Shown piece by piece: positions 33,630 to 45,443 of a stretch of DNA of 64,000 nucleotides. The position numbers were made by a program, and so were the translations under genes. The first letter of the stretch is position 1. Each line of letters opens with the position of its first letter. The notes beneath the pieces were generated by a model. The model searched no databases and had not been told where the DNA came from. It saw only the letters and a list, made by a program, of their open reading frames with translations. This stretch comes from Pollenia angustigena (lineage: Eukaryota; Arthropoda; Insecta; Diptera; Polleniidae), in NCBI GenBank assembly GCA_930367215.1, contig OV884059.1, forward strand, positions 35,703,882 to 35,767,881, written 5' to 3'.

Positions 33630-34784
33630 TAGGGAAGGGTAAATGGACTCCAAAATCGATTTTCGATTTTTCGATCGACTTTTTTCATTTCGGTTTTTGA
33701 AATCGATTAATCGAACCTCAAAATCGATTTTGAAATTTCAATCGTTTTTTAATTTTAAATTTGCAAACTTATAAATTATATCACAAACTTATAAATTATA
33801 TCACAAACTACTACTACTACTACTACTAGAGAAATTGAAATTAGATTTTTACAGTGGGTAGATATGACTGCTTTTTATAATTCTTCTGTAAAAAGTGAAA
33901 ATGTGTAAATTTTGAGATTGCATTTAGAGGAACAAGTGCATGTACAGTTCACGTATTAAAATTGTATACTTGTGTAGTCAATCAGGCCTGTCACATAAAT
34001 TAATTCCGATCGAAAGTGGAAGTGATTTCGAATCTTGCTTCACATAAAACGAAATCACTTTTGACCGGAATTGATTTCTGTGACAAGCCTGAATGTATGG
34101 ATAGTATTTCAAAGGTGTATGACAATAGTTCTGATCCATGGCGACTGTTTCTTTGCTGAGTTACTATTAAGATAGTTTTAGAAAACAAACGTTTGCATGT
34201 CATTGTTTTCAGAAAGATGCAGAGATATTTCGTATTTGATAGAATAAATTACACACTTTTTGTTTTTTCAGTCTGCTTAAAACTACACTGGTCTGTTTAA
34301 ATATTAGCGTATTTCCAGGAAGTCATGGCTTAATTCACCTGTTGTGTTTCTATAATATGTTGATTGACACGAAGCTGACTTTCAGTGTTTGGTTCGGTAC
34401 GTTATGTTAAGGACTGTTTTGTTCACTGTCCATTGATGACTTTAACTTCTGAAGAACAAGAGCCCTTATATTAATGTTGGAAGTTGGTATACTTCTAATA
34501 GATAAATACGTAAAACTACAACTTTAGACTTGGGAAACTGCATAAGCATACCTATAGACGCACAAAAAAATAAGTTTTATTGTGCTTGTCCATAATTTAT
34601 CGATTTAGTTAAGATTAAAATTAAAAATTTCCAAAATTTTGATAAAAATAAAAAAATCGATTTTAAAAGCCCAATAATTGATTTCAGTATAAAATCGCAT
34701 ACGTAAATTCGATTGCAAAAAATCGATTTTTTTTACAACAAAATCGATTTTCGATTGGAATCGAAATCGATTTACCATTCCCTA
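33630..34784. mobile_element. 1,155-bp hAT-like element with AATCGATT clusters
   Basis: Ends TAGGGAAGGGTAAAT and ATTTACCATTCCCTA are flanked by perfect 8-bp duplications GTTTGAAA (33622-33629 and 34785-34792). Both subterminal zones are packed with AATCGATTTT-type motifs in both orientations, a likely transposase-binding array. A (CTA)n run at about 33807-33829 and a nested hairpin lie inside. No transposase ORF. Confidence 0.85.
33982..34092. repeat. 111-bp hairpin nested in the hAT-like element
   Basis: TCAGGCCTGTCACATAAATT and following bases are complementary to the end, GTGACAAGCCTGA, with arms of about 48 bp and several mismatches. Confidence 0.75.
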
Positions 34785-34792
34785 GTTTGAAA

Positions 34793-35288
34793 TATGACTG
34801 TTTTGACTTTAAAACTTATATAAATTTATTGAAATATTATTCATAAATCTGCCAAATGGAAAATAATTGTTTTCTTTACACTTAATATTTTTTCTAATTG
34901 TATCGCATCTACGCCATTGTTGAGCATTGCACATATAAAATAAATAAAAAACCGCCTAGTGTGAAAGCTCAAGCAAGACTTTTGGGTTTATTTACGTGCT
35001 CAAGAGTGCACGTAGGGTGGAGTTCAAAAGAGAAAAGAGCACGGTGCAGTAGTTTTGCCGCGGTCTGTTTTAAAGTAAATTATTTATATACATATGTATT
35101 TCTCATATAATAAAACGTAAGTCTATTTTCTTTATCAATTTTTTATTTTTATTAACAAACTTATTATATTTTTATGTGCGGTTGCTTGCAAATTGTCCAT
35201 TGAACTAATCGAAAAACGTTCAACAACTGCCGGAAACAAAATGAATAAAGCAAACATCCTTTTCTTTGACGACAAGTTAAATATAATC
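34793..35288. other. intergenic, no gene seen
   Basis: AT-rich. The short frame at 34898-35110 has no features of a gene. Confidence 0.4.
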
Positions 35289-35575
35289 ATCCCTATTATA
35301 TAAGTTGTTGTCAATGTCGATGTTAATATTACATTGTTGTTACATCAAGTCGACGACTACATCACTTTGACGTTAATTTGGTATTTTCTAAGAATTTGGC
35401 ATTTGGTAAAATTTAGTGGAATAATTCAAACATTAAATTTTAGCAATTACTAATACAAATTATGTTTATGACTTCTTTTAAATTTGCATTTTTTATTTAA
35501 AACGTATTTAATAAATATATATGTATTTACTTTTTTACTAAAATTTCTTTAACTTTCATTTGAGTCGGTATTTTG
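35289..35575. repeat. fragment of the CACCCC element family
   Basis: GTTACATCAAGTCGACGACT and the next 60 bases match the right end of the 52365-53317 element in reverse orientation. Bases near 35560 (TTTCATTTGAGTCG) match its left part, so this is an internally deleted copy. Confidence 0.6.
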
Positions 35576-35717
35576 CCAATCTGGCCGGACAATCCTGTTT
35601 TTTAGTTTATATTGCTTCTTAAAAATTATAGATCGAGGGGCAGATCTATGAAATTTGGCAGAAATATGGTCATAGGCTAGTAGAGCTCGCAAATCATTCG
35701 CAACCGATTAGAATTAG

Positions 35718-35835
35718 GACTGAAAAATGAGTCGAAAAAGACTCTTAGACGATCAGAAATACGACTAAAAAATGAGTCGAAAAAGACTCGAAAACAATCA
35801 GAAATACGACTAAAAAATGACTCGCAAATCATTAA
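35718..35835. repeat. 45-bp tandem array
   Basis: GACT(A/G)AAAAATGAGTCG recurs at 35718, 35763 and 35808. The unit length is a multiple of three, which produces a repetitive minus-strand frame (FFSRISDRLRVFFDS) that need not be a gene. Confidence 0.75.
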
Positions 35836-35959
35836 AAATATGAGTCTTAATGATTCCAAATTTATCAGAAAAGCGGGTAATAAAAGACTCCTCAAGAAGA
35901 GTCCCGGGTAGGGTACCATTTTCTCCCGAGAAAACAATCATTTATGATCAGAAAAAGAG

Positions 35960-36373
35960 CTCATATATGCCTATTTTCATCGCGCAGAGGAGTTATAAAT
36001 GACTCGAATATGATCAATTTTTTCATAAAAATGCTTGCAGGGGTTCATACATTTTTGAAATATACATATGTAAAATATTAGACATTTATAAAAACTTTTA
36101 ATTTAAAAGAAACGAAAATAAAAAAGAAATCTGGTTTCCGAAGAAAAAGTCAATCATTCAGCGATTAGACCACAAGAAAATTAGCATACACGTTTAATGA
36201 CTTCAGTTTCAAATTTCAGTCAGTTTTAAAACTTTGTTATTTATTGTATTTTTTAATAAAAAAAAAGTTTAACACATATACATACATACCTCTGTGCATA
36301 CACATTGTATACTTTATATGCTGTATAATACGTATTATTTGCAGTTGTGTATACGTACGTACTTATGTAAATT
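35960..36373. other. AT-rich intergenic stretch
   Basis: No gene; it includes CATA repeats near 36276-36290. Confidence 0.4.
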
Positions 36374-36740
36374 CCCAGCGGTAAATATTGAAAGGACCGC
36401 AAGTGGCAGGCCTTTTTGAAGGCCTCTATACTCCTTTCTAAAAGATTCGCTTCGCATGATATCCTGCCTTCAGAAGTATGCCTTCTAAAAGGCATAAACT
36501 TCTTTTTAAAAGACCTTCTGAAATATTCAGTACACATTCGCTACTTTTTATTTTTGTGACCTTCCTTACTCCCTTCTTTGGGAAGGGATCGAAGTTGTTT
36601 TTAAAGGAAGTGTGGAAAGCCTTGCGCCCAATGACAACCTGTATAAAAAATAAATAAGTATGGAATGCGGCAAGAAGGGCTTCTGACTGCTAAATAAGGC
36701 CTTCTATTAGGCCTCTTTACTCATTCTAGTTACCGCTGGG
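36374..36740. mobile_element. 367-bp MITE
   Basis: Ends CCCAGCGGTAA and TTACCGCTGGG enclose several AGGCCTTCTA-like motifs in both orientations (36411-36515 and 36690-36713). The target duplication is not clear. Confidence 0.65.
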
Positions 36741-37225
36741 TTAATATATTTTTTTACACATACATACATACATATTTATGTAAGTAGAAATTTAAAACTG
36801 TTGATATATTTAATGATTTTTTTTCTCCAGTTGACAAGTTTTGGAGAGAGTTCTCGCTAAATTTAAAAACAATACCACGCACAAGCAGCAGTTTTAGTTT
36901 ATTTATTGTTTGTTTTTTAAGTAAATTAATTAGCAAAAGACACGCTTTAACACAGACTGTCATTTTAAAAACAAAAACATCGAAAAATAACAATTTTGAC
37001 GCTAGATTAAGTGACCCTTTGCTTTCTACGCAAAATAAAAACTATTGTGTTAGAATGATTTATACGTAGTGTCAATTACATGTGTATGAACGACTTATTT
37101 AGCCACGTGTAACATGATTTAGAATATGTATTTACAATATTTATTTTTGTATACTGCTAATCACAAGTTTTTATGATAAAATAAAGTTAAGGCGCTACAA
37201 AAAAAAAAAAAATAAAATAACTCAA
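36741..37225. other. AT-rich intergenic stretch
   Basis: A CATA microsatellite at about 36759-36773 and a poly-A run at about 37199-37212; no gene. Confidence 0.4.
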
Positions 37226-38217
37226 CCCTGTTGGCCGAACTGCCGTCGACGACACTGTCGTCAACGATTTATGTACGACATGGGCTCTATCACTTTGGGT
37301 TTCTGGAAGACGATTTCGAGGAAAATGTCGTGCACGACAAAATACTCGACATTGTCTAGTGCACTGTCTTAAAGAAGTTTATAAACGACGACATTACCGT
37401 CATTGTCTTTCATGCTGTCCTTTATCAAAGTGTAACAACGACAACATGACGGACATTGTCTTGTAAGTGATCCTCTATCAACAACTATACACGACAGTAT
37501 GAGCGACAGCGTCCTGTAAGTTGTCCCTTATCATAATGTATCCGCGACAACATTAGCGACATTGTCTTGTAAGTTATCCTCTATCAACAACTATACACGA
37601 CAGTATGAGCGACAGTGTCTTGTAAGCTGTCTACTAAACAAACAAAAATAATTTGTTCCCAAGAAAAGTTTTTATAAAAAACAAAAATAGCTGTAAAATA
37701 ACGATATGAATAAAAAAAATCAAAGCAAAGTGAAGAAAATCAGTCAGTCAAGTGTTATAAGTCACAGAGTAAAGTATAATTTAGTATTTCATTGAAATAC
37801 CTTTGTGATTTTAAAAATATGTATGTGCTATTCTTTAATTAATTTGTTTAAGTTTATAGACGACATTGTATTGCTGTTACTCGTGTAACTTCATCGACAT
37901 TGTCATATACGCAGTCGTTGACGACAAAGTAGAATCCATTTATCGTCTATATAGTCATCAAAGACAATATGGACGATAATGTCGTGCATGTGGTCATCAA
38001 CGACAAGCTAGGCGACAATGTCCTGCACACATTCGTTGACGACAAAGTATACGATATTGCCCTCTATATAGTCGTTCTTTGTGTGTATGACAGGCTGAGC
38101 GACATTGTCTTTCTTTGTGTCGTGCACGATTTACGCGACACTTGTTTGAAAATGTCATAGACGATTTGCATTTGTTGTCCCTTAAGTGTCGTGCAGGAAT
38201 TAACATGGCCAACTGGG
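37226..38217. mobile_element. 992-bp foldback-like element built of GACAATGTCG motifs
   Basis: Ends CCCTGTTGGCC and GGCCAACTGGG bracket a region carrying the partly palindromic motif CGACATTGTC or GACAATGTCG many times, concentrated in both outer thirds. Within the left third a 106-bp direct repeat starts at 37452 and 37558 (GACATTGTCTTGTAAGT). The centre is ordinary AT-rich DNA. There is no convincing ORF. Confidence 0.7.
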
Positions 38218-38499
38218 AAGTCTAAATTTTTTATTTACAAACGGATTGAGTAATTTTGAAAGTTACAATTAAAGTTTTTTATCAAAAATAGAGTTATTGT
38301 GCTGCACATGATTTATGATAAATTATTTTTATATGCTTATTTAATATTTCGTCTATGTGGGAATTATTTATTTTTCATAAATTATTATTTTTTAATTATC
38401 TACCACTACCAATCTGTAATGTTTTTTTAAACAATTTTATTTGCTCGTTAAAGTGAGAACAAACCATATAATATAAAGAAACGAATGTTCGTTAAATCG

Positions 38500-38985
38500 A
38501 AAAACTACTGTTCATAAAAGTTGTATTCCTCTTCTAACTTAGTTTCCCAGCAACCCAAGTTAAAAGCAATTGCTAAAGAATTTGCAGTAAAATGGCAATT
38601 TCCTAACTGTCTAGGCGCTTTAGATGGGAAACAAATAAACTTTCGGCCACCACTCGCAAAGACGCAGCGTTTTACAACAATTATAAAGGAAGGAATAGCA
38701 TAATTTTGATGTCGTTTGTTGACGCCAATTGTAAATTTATTTATGACGACATTGGTTGCAATAGCCACGCTAACGACGCTGGTTTATTTCTCCAAACCAA
38801 AAGGAAATACCACAAAAAATTTTTTTACAAAATAGTAGATGGTTTCGATATAATGTAGTTGCCGATGATGTGTTTTCATACCACACCCAATCAAAAGTAA
38901 AGCAGGTTTATAATGCAATACTGCCGCGTGCAAGACATGTTGTCGATCATACTTTTGGAATTCTTGCAAAACATTTCCGAGTTTA
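38500..38985 (+). pseudogene. PIF/Harbinger transposase remnant
   Basis: With two or three frameshifts, the DDE_Tnp_4 pattern can be followed. WQFPNCLGALDGKQINF gives the first Asp. SIILMSFVDANCKFIYDDIG and CNSHANDAGLF give the second region. DDVFSYHTQSKV and LPRARHVVDHTFGILAKHF give the C-terminal block. Each normally continues unbroken in an active enzyme. Stops follow KEGIA and in later frames, so the copy is dead. Confidence 0.75.
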
Positions 38986-39000
38986 ACTGTCACCTATAAA

Positions 39001-39414
39001 CTAAGGGAAACGTGAACAAATATGAGGGAAAAATTAGTCTGAGTTCATACGGCTCATGTCTTATTCACATGATTCCTTTCTGATTTCCTTTTTCTTCTTT
39101 GAACATGAATTTACGTTCAAATGATTCATGTCGTGTTGACGACATTTTTTTTTATTTTGAATAGTCGTTTGTATGCATGTGTGCTTTTTTGATATTGAAA
39201 ACAAAAACAAAATTAAACAACGAATGAAAAAGCAAAGCGTACTGACAGTACAATCATCTGTGTACTCGTTTCTTGTCCGCTTTTAAATTCTAAAGTGAAT
39301 GAGAATAACAAACACTCAAGTTTTACCTGTAATGATATTAAACAAAACAACAACACTAAACAGTGAGTTTCTTACATTTTAAACTACTATTGGTTGGTTT
39401 TTTTACAACTCTAA
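39001..39414. other. intergenic, no gene seen
   Basis: AT-rich. It includes an imperfect inverted pair around TTCATACGGCTCATGTC (39043) that I could not delimit. Confidence 0.4.
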
Positions 39415-39540
39415 GGGCCATTATTACAACTTGAAGTTAGCTAAAGTTAAGATTAAATTGACAGATAATAATGTGTTATCTGTCAAAAAGCGTCTGTTAA
39501 CTGTCTGATAACAGCTAACGCCAAGTTATAATAATGGCCC
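39415..39540. mobile_element. 126-bp MITE, PIF/Harbinger type
   Basis: Ends GGGCCATTATTACAACTTG and CAAGTTATAATAATGGCCC, with TAA on both sides (39412-39414 and 39541-39543). Confidence 0.8.
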
Positions 39541-40408
39541 TAAATGTAGTTGTAAGAGGGTAAAGAATGAACAAAAATAAAAACAAATCACTTTATTTTA
39601 TTATTTTCGGAAAGAAATCAAATTAAAGCGAATTGCCAGTTCAGTTTTGTTGCACTGTCGCTTGCATATTTGCTATCAAAGTCTTTCTTGGGAGCAAAAA
39701 TTCATTAGTAAATTTCATTTTAATTTGCTACATTTCCAATTCGTACTCCTGATAAACATACTGAAATTTATTGTTCATGAGATAAAGCTAGTTCCTAAGC
39801 GCACGTTTAATTTTGCAAAAATAAAATTTATTTAAAAGAAAATCAATGAAACCTTTTGAAAACAACATAAAAAAGTTAAAATTCTTGCTATTGCTTTTTA
39901 CCTTCAATAACAACATTTCCAGTCGGTCAAGACCGACCATATTATACCATACACCACAGTATATAAAAAAATTTTTGCTTGTGTACCCTTTTGAAGTTCT
40001 TTGTGCTGAATGTTATTTAGATATCTTCATCTTTATGAGATTTTAGGATGCGGGTTTATATGGCAAATATTGTTATTTTTGAACTTATCGGGACAAAATG
40101 TCATGACATTGTAGCTATCGTAAAAGTAACTATCGCAAATTTGTATGCTAATGCCGACATTTAAAAGGAAGTTATGGCAATGAAAGCTGTTTTCGGGAGT
40201 AGTATTTGTATGGATCGATTCGAATAAAATTTGGTTAGATCATTTTGATTACAATAAAATAAATTTGGACCAAATTTAATCGAAATAGCGTTATAATAAG
40301 ATGGTTAATGGGCACAAAGACCCTATTCCGGAAAGAAGCTTTTTAAGGGCTATGTGAAATTATGGCCACATTTTCAATAGGCTTGGCCCTTGTGCTAATT
40401 AGAACCTA
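39541..40408. other. repeat scraps, partly Penelope-linked
   Basis: On the minus strand, 39763-39806 (GGAACTAGC...GAACAATAAATTTCAGTA) resembles the sequence just 3' of the hammerhead motifs at 51744 and 61089. Positions 39920-40400 hold a repeat starting GACCGACCATATTATACC that I cannot classify. No gene. Confidence 0.35.
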
Positions 40409-41470
40409 CAGTGGTCAAAAAAGTATTCGACATCTAGATAAATTTTTTTTTTGGTTTTTAAATAAAAAAAATTAGATTTTGTTTAGTGTCAAAATTGCCA
40501 TAAAATTTTATTAATTAAGAAACAAAGAATATAATTCAATAAAAAACATGAGATCTTTACAACTACTAATACAAAAACATAATATTTACAATTTAAGCCA
40601 AAAAAAAAAGAAACAAAAAAGTATTCGACATTTCAAAAATTAATAGAAAACTAAACTCTTATTGATATTCTAGTAACGAATTGTTCTTCCTTTGCGCCGT
40701 ATAACCTCTTTTATACGTTCAGGCATACCCTTCACCATTTGTCCTGCAGAATTTCCAGCTTCTGGTTTTTATTTGTAAACTAGCGAGATCTCAATTTTTT
40801 TTCCAGATGACCCCAAAGATGTTCAATTGTGTTAAGATCTGGAGATTGTGGCGGCGTTTTTCATACATCCGGGCAGTTTTAAAAAAGCCATAGTTTTGTA
40901 TTCATTGCAGAATGTTTTGGATCATTATCAGCTATGGGCAAATGCAAAATGAAAATGCAAAAAGAGCGAACGATGTGTATACATACACAAAAAACAAAGA
41001 GCAAAAGAGCATAAAACCAACAAATGCAATCGTAAACAAACCAATACAATGCCACACATGCAAAGCTTTCAATGTGGTGCCCATAGCTGATCATTATCTT
41101 AATAGAACTTAAATATGCCTGCAAGTCCTAATTTTTCTGCGCTTGGACGCAAATTTTTCTTCAAAAGGTCAATATATAATAAATTTAAAATGAACCATAA
41201 TTCCATCAATAAATGATAAATTACCCACTCCTGATGTCGCCATACATCCCAGACCATAACCGTTGGCACCATATTTCTTTCCTCCAACTATGTATTTGGT
41301 TTTCAATATACTAGAACCTTACCATCACACAATAAATGATTTTTAAAAATAAGATTTCCTGTCCAAATCCGGCAAATTATCTCCAAAATTGCGACCTGTA
41401 CTTTGCGCACAAGGTTTACATGGACAGCCAGCCGGAGGGACATCGTTAATTCGACTCAGTATCAATATAC
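40409..41470 (-). pseudogene. second Tc1-like element, 3' part with transposase remnant
   Basis: The right end of the minus-strand element is the inverted repeat starting CAGTGGTCAAAAAAGTATTC at 40409, after a TA. The transposase, read on the minus strand, shows VMVWDVWRHQEW (a degraded VMVWGCM), DNDPKHSA and, after the nested MITE, PPQSPDLNTIEHLWGHLEKK, with several frameshifts. The other terminus was not found, so the copy is truncated. Confidence 0.75.
40929..41089. mobile_element. 161-bp hAT-type MITE nested in the Tc1 remnant
   Basis: Ends CAGCTATGGGCA and TGCCCATAGCTG are flanked by 8-bp duplications ATCATTAT (40921-40928 and 41090-41097). Removal restores the DNDPKHS codons of the host transposase. 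Confidence 0.9.
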
Positions 41471-42674
41471 TTAAAGGGGAGTCCGGGACCAATATTTTAA
41501 GCAGTTACAAACATCAGCACATATGAATAATTCCCTCTCCACTATTGTGGTGTCGATATAAAAATACACGCAACTGACAATTTTTGTTGCCAGACAGTTG
41601 TCTGCCAATCTTACAATCGTCTGAACTGACAATTTACTATTGGTGGCAATTTTTTTGTGGTATATTGTCAGCACATTACCAGACCTTGCATTATTGTAAG
41701 ATCTGACCACCGTCTGTACGAAGCTTAAGTATTCACATTTGAAAAATTTCAATATGGTTATTCAAACTCGCTGAGCCCACATTCGTCGCCCCCTAATATA
41801 AATACATATACACATACCTATGAATGTTTGTGTCATGATATTAGAATTGCCGAAATATAAAAATTACAAACATATACATACATACAAAACACAGTCACCA
41901 GCACACACTTATACAAATGTCGATATCATTTTTCAAATCAAACAAAACCATCGTTAAATAATGAAGATCATGCTGATGAAACTGAAGCTAATGATAAAAT
42001 TCTATTTCTATCTACATACATATTCTATTTTATAATAATACAAAAAAACCCATATAAATTTGGATAAATGTATATTAGTTTACTAGCACATATGTATTTA
42101 TATATTATGTATGTACGTATGTACATCTAATATTTATGTTTGTATGTAGTATGGTGGAATATGCCATAATCTCTATATATCTATCCACTTAAAAAACACA
42201 AAAATATTAAATTAAATCTTGTTTTAATAATATTGGATTCATTTCATATGCAAATGACAATATATAAGGAAACAAGAAGTACCTTTGATCCGTATTTGCC
42301 AGTAATAATTCGTTCGATTAATACGTGCCAAACAGATACGGATCAAAATGACACGATTAGTAAGTTAATTTCTGATACTGAAACATAATAAAAAATTAAC
42401 TAACTTAAAAATGTCATTGAATGTGAATAAAAAAAGTTGTGCTCAACTAGAAATACATTTGGATACATTTTTAAAAGTGATAAAACATTATTTAAAAAAA
42501 AAACTTTGATCAAATAAAAAGCAATCAAGAGTAAAATTGGCGGTTTGTTGTTAAATTTATTTAAAAAGAGTTCATCAATTAGACGTTAAAACAATAAAAA
42601 AAAAACATGCAATTCATTACTCTCCGCTATTAAGTGTCAATTAATCAGTCTTTTATTGAAATTGTTAATGAATT
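41471..42674. other. AT-rich intergenic stretch
   Basis: Contains CATA/TATG microsatellites (about 41869-41883 and 42107-42124) and a small inverted pair TGATCCGTAT/ATACGGATCA (42288 and 42335). No gene. Confidence 0.45.
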
Positions 42675-42895
42675 ATAGGCTTTTTACACTGATCAACATT
42701 TAACATTTACCATCAAAGATGTAGAAAATGTGAAACACTCGCATCCAACATCTGCCATCAAACAAAAATCTCACAATTTTTGAAAAAAAAAAAAAAAATT
42801 TTTTAAATACAAAATGTTTTTTTTCTACAAAAGTGCCAAATTTTAAAAAGAAAACACAAAAATGTATTTGAAGTTTTAGTGCAGTGAATATTCGT
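42675..42895. repeat. fragment of the GCCTTTTTACAC foldback family
   Basis: TAGGCTTTTTACACTGATCA and the following 100 bases match the left end of 44425-45443, including CATCAAAGATGTAGAAAATG. No opposite end was found. Confidence 0.6.
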
Positions 42896-43545
42896 ATAAT
42901 CGATTTTGAACTAATGTAAACGAAAAAAAAAATTTACAGAAAAAAAATAATAAAATAAAAAAAATACTAATTATATGTGATAAAATGTTCAAAATTTTTA
43001 CTGCTTCTAAAGAGAAACTGTCATATATGTGTTTTAATTTAAACATTTTTTACAAACATTCAAAATAATTTTACTTTTTATGGGCGATTTTTTACAATAC
43101 AGTCAATTAAACAACATCGTCCTGGAATGGCACGATATATAATGTATATTTTAAATATAATTAAACACAATTTACTTTGAAAATTTGTATTTTCGTACGA
43201 TCATCTGAGTGGTAGATAGGATAAAAAAGGCTAACAATATTTTAGTTTTAAAAGTGTGAAAGTTTGATAGGTTACATAATTTAAAGAGCAACAAGCGAAA
43301 CGGTTAAACGTTGGATTTACAAAGATTAAATAAATTAAACTGTTTTCTTTTCTAAATGAAATAAAAATATGTACGAGTCTATTCGAATGTAATTTGGTTG
43401 GTGAAGTCTGGCCATATGATACCATTTGAATGTATAAAGATAATTTTAGTGCAATTAAATCATTTCATTTAAAATTTTACATCGATACCAAATTTGCATT
43501 TGATTTATGGAATTAAGAATAATCTTTGAGAAAGTTTAAATGGTA

Positions 43546-44132
43546 CAGTACTTTTCGTTTATAGTCACAACGCTTATAGTCACATTAGCGATATAGTCCA
43601 TTTTATCTGTTTATTTTGCCACTATAAGTTAATTTAATATAAAGTATTAACGTTGTAGTCCATTTAGCGATATAAGCACATTTGCCATATATGCCATTTA
43701 TCAACAGTAGTCAAAGGGAAAAGTAAAGCAAATTGATGGCGTTATAGTCACGTTAGCAAAATTTAGTAAGTTCTTTTTAGTTTTCGAATCAAAAATCCAT
43801 CCAAAGAAAGAATGAATTAAATCATTAATTTTTGTTATCAACTCTCTACTCGTAAAAGATTAGTTTTCGCCGTTGGTATCACCTATGAAATATCTTGTTA
43901 TTATTTTAACTAGTTTTTATAAAGTATGCAACTCTGTTGTGAAACCATAAGCCTGATTTCGGTGTAATTTATATGAATTTTTTATTTCCTTTATTCACAT
44001 AGCTTGATTATATTCGAATTCGGTTATATGCTTCATAGTGGCATATATGTGAATTAGTCTTATAGTCACATTAGCGATATAGTCCACGTTATGGTTGCAA
44101 CTAAAGGATGTGACTATAAGCGAAAAGTACTG
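43546..44132. mobile_element. 587-bp Tc1/pogo-like non-autonomous element
   Basis: Ends CAGTACTTTTCG and CGAAAAGTACTG are flanked by TA (43544-43545 and 44133-44134). The motif TATAGTCACATTAGCGATAT recurs in full or part near both ends and internally, a probable transposase-binding repeat. Confidence 0.8.
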
Positions 44133-44424
44133 TAATATCAAAAAATTGACGAGATAATTATGGTTCGGTTGCAATAAGATTTTCAAGAATTGTAGATTGA
44201 CTAAAATCTAATATCTAAAACAATTGTTGGGATCTTACAAGAAGTTTATTTAGTGAATAATTAGTCTTATGTTATCTAAAATCAAAATATGTATATATGA
44301 AACCTTCAAGGGAACTTTAAAATTGTCTCGTGGTAGTAAATTAGGAATTTTTTGTTATAAATTACACTGTGCTAAAAATGTCCACTTTTTTTTAGACAAG
44401 CTGGGCACTCGTCGTTTTAACCTA

Positions 44425-45443
44425 ATAGCCTTTTTACACTTATCAACATTTTACATCTACCATCAAAGATGTAGAAAATGTGAAACACTCGTTTACATTG
44501 CTCACATCTAACATCTGCCATCAAACAGTGTAAAAAGGCTATTATAGATGTTCCTATCTCATTTTATTCCACTCTACATCTTTCGATTAGTGTCATCACT
44601 ATAAAAGTGTCAATAAGTTCTATTATTATTGTGGCATCACTGACAAAATGGAAGTTGCTTTGAAAGCAGCGTTACCATTTGTCAAGTTTTATATCTTAAT
44701 GCAATGTTTTTTTGTTAAGTATTTTTTATATTTTTAAACAAATTGAACTTCAAATACATTTTTGAGTTTTCTTTTTAAATGTTGGCACTTTTGTGAGAAA
44801 AAAACATTTTTAATTTAATAAATTTTTTTTTTCAAATATGGTGACATTTTTGTTTGATGGCAGATGTTAGATGTGAGCAATGTAAACGAGTGTTTCACAT
44901 TTTCTACATCTTTGATGATAGATGTTAGATGTTGATCAGTGTAAAAACCCTATTACATTGCTCACATCTAACATTAACCATCAAACAAAAATGTCACCAT
45001 TTTTGAATAAAAAAATTTTTTAAATAAAAAATTTTTTTTCTTTTTTTTTTTTAAATAAAAAATTTTTTTTCTCACAAAAGTTGCAAAATTTTAAAAGAAA
45101 ACAACAAAATTTATTTGAAGTTAAATTTGTTACAAAATATAAAAAAATAGTTAACAATAAAATATTGCAATAAAAAATAAAACTTGACAAATGGTAACGC
45201 AGCTTTCAAAACCAACTTCTTTTTGTCAGTGATGCCACAATAATAATAGAACTTATACTTTTCTAGTGATGACACTAAAATAATCGAAAGATGTAGAATG
45301 GAATAAAATGAGATTGGAACATCTTTTAAAGATGTTGAAATATGTTGGTTTTTAGCCCTATGTATTTCTTATGGAAAAATGTTAACATCTTCGCAAATTG
45401 TGGCAAATTGATGGTAGATGTTGATCAGAGTAAAAAGGCTATA
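44425..45443. mobile_element. 1.0-kb compound foldback element, GCCTTTTTACAC family
   Basis: Outer ends AATAGCCTTTTTACAC and GTAAAAAGGCTAT enclose long inverted arms: 44545-44700 is complementary to 45175-45335 with few mismatches, including TTGTGGCATCACTGAC. A complete 118-bp mini-copy sits at the left (44425-44543) and another set of ends lies in the centre (44930-44950). It looks like several insertions of one family into itself. Confidence 0.75.

Noticed and set aside
35677..35937. ORF with a repetitive Phe/Ser/Arg-rich protein
   Set aside because: It is explained by a 45-bp tandem repeat whose unit is a multiple of three; no domain or start context supports a gene.
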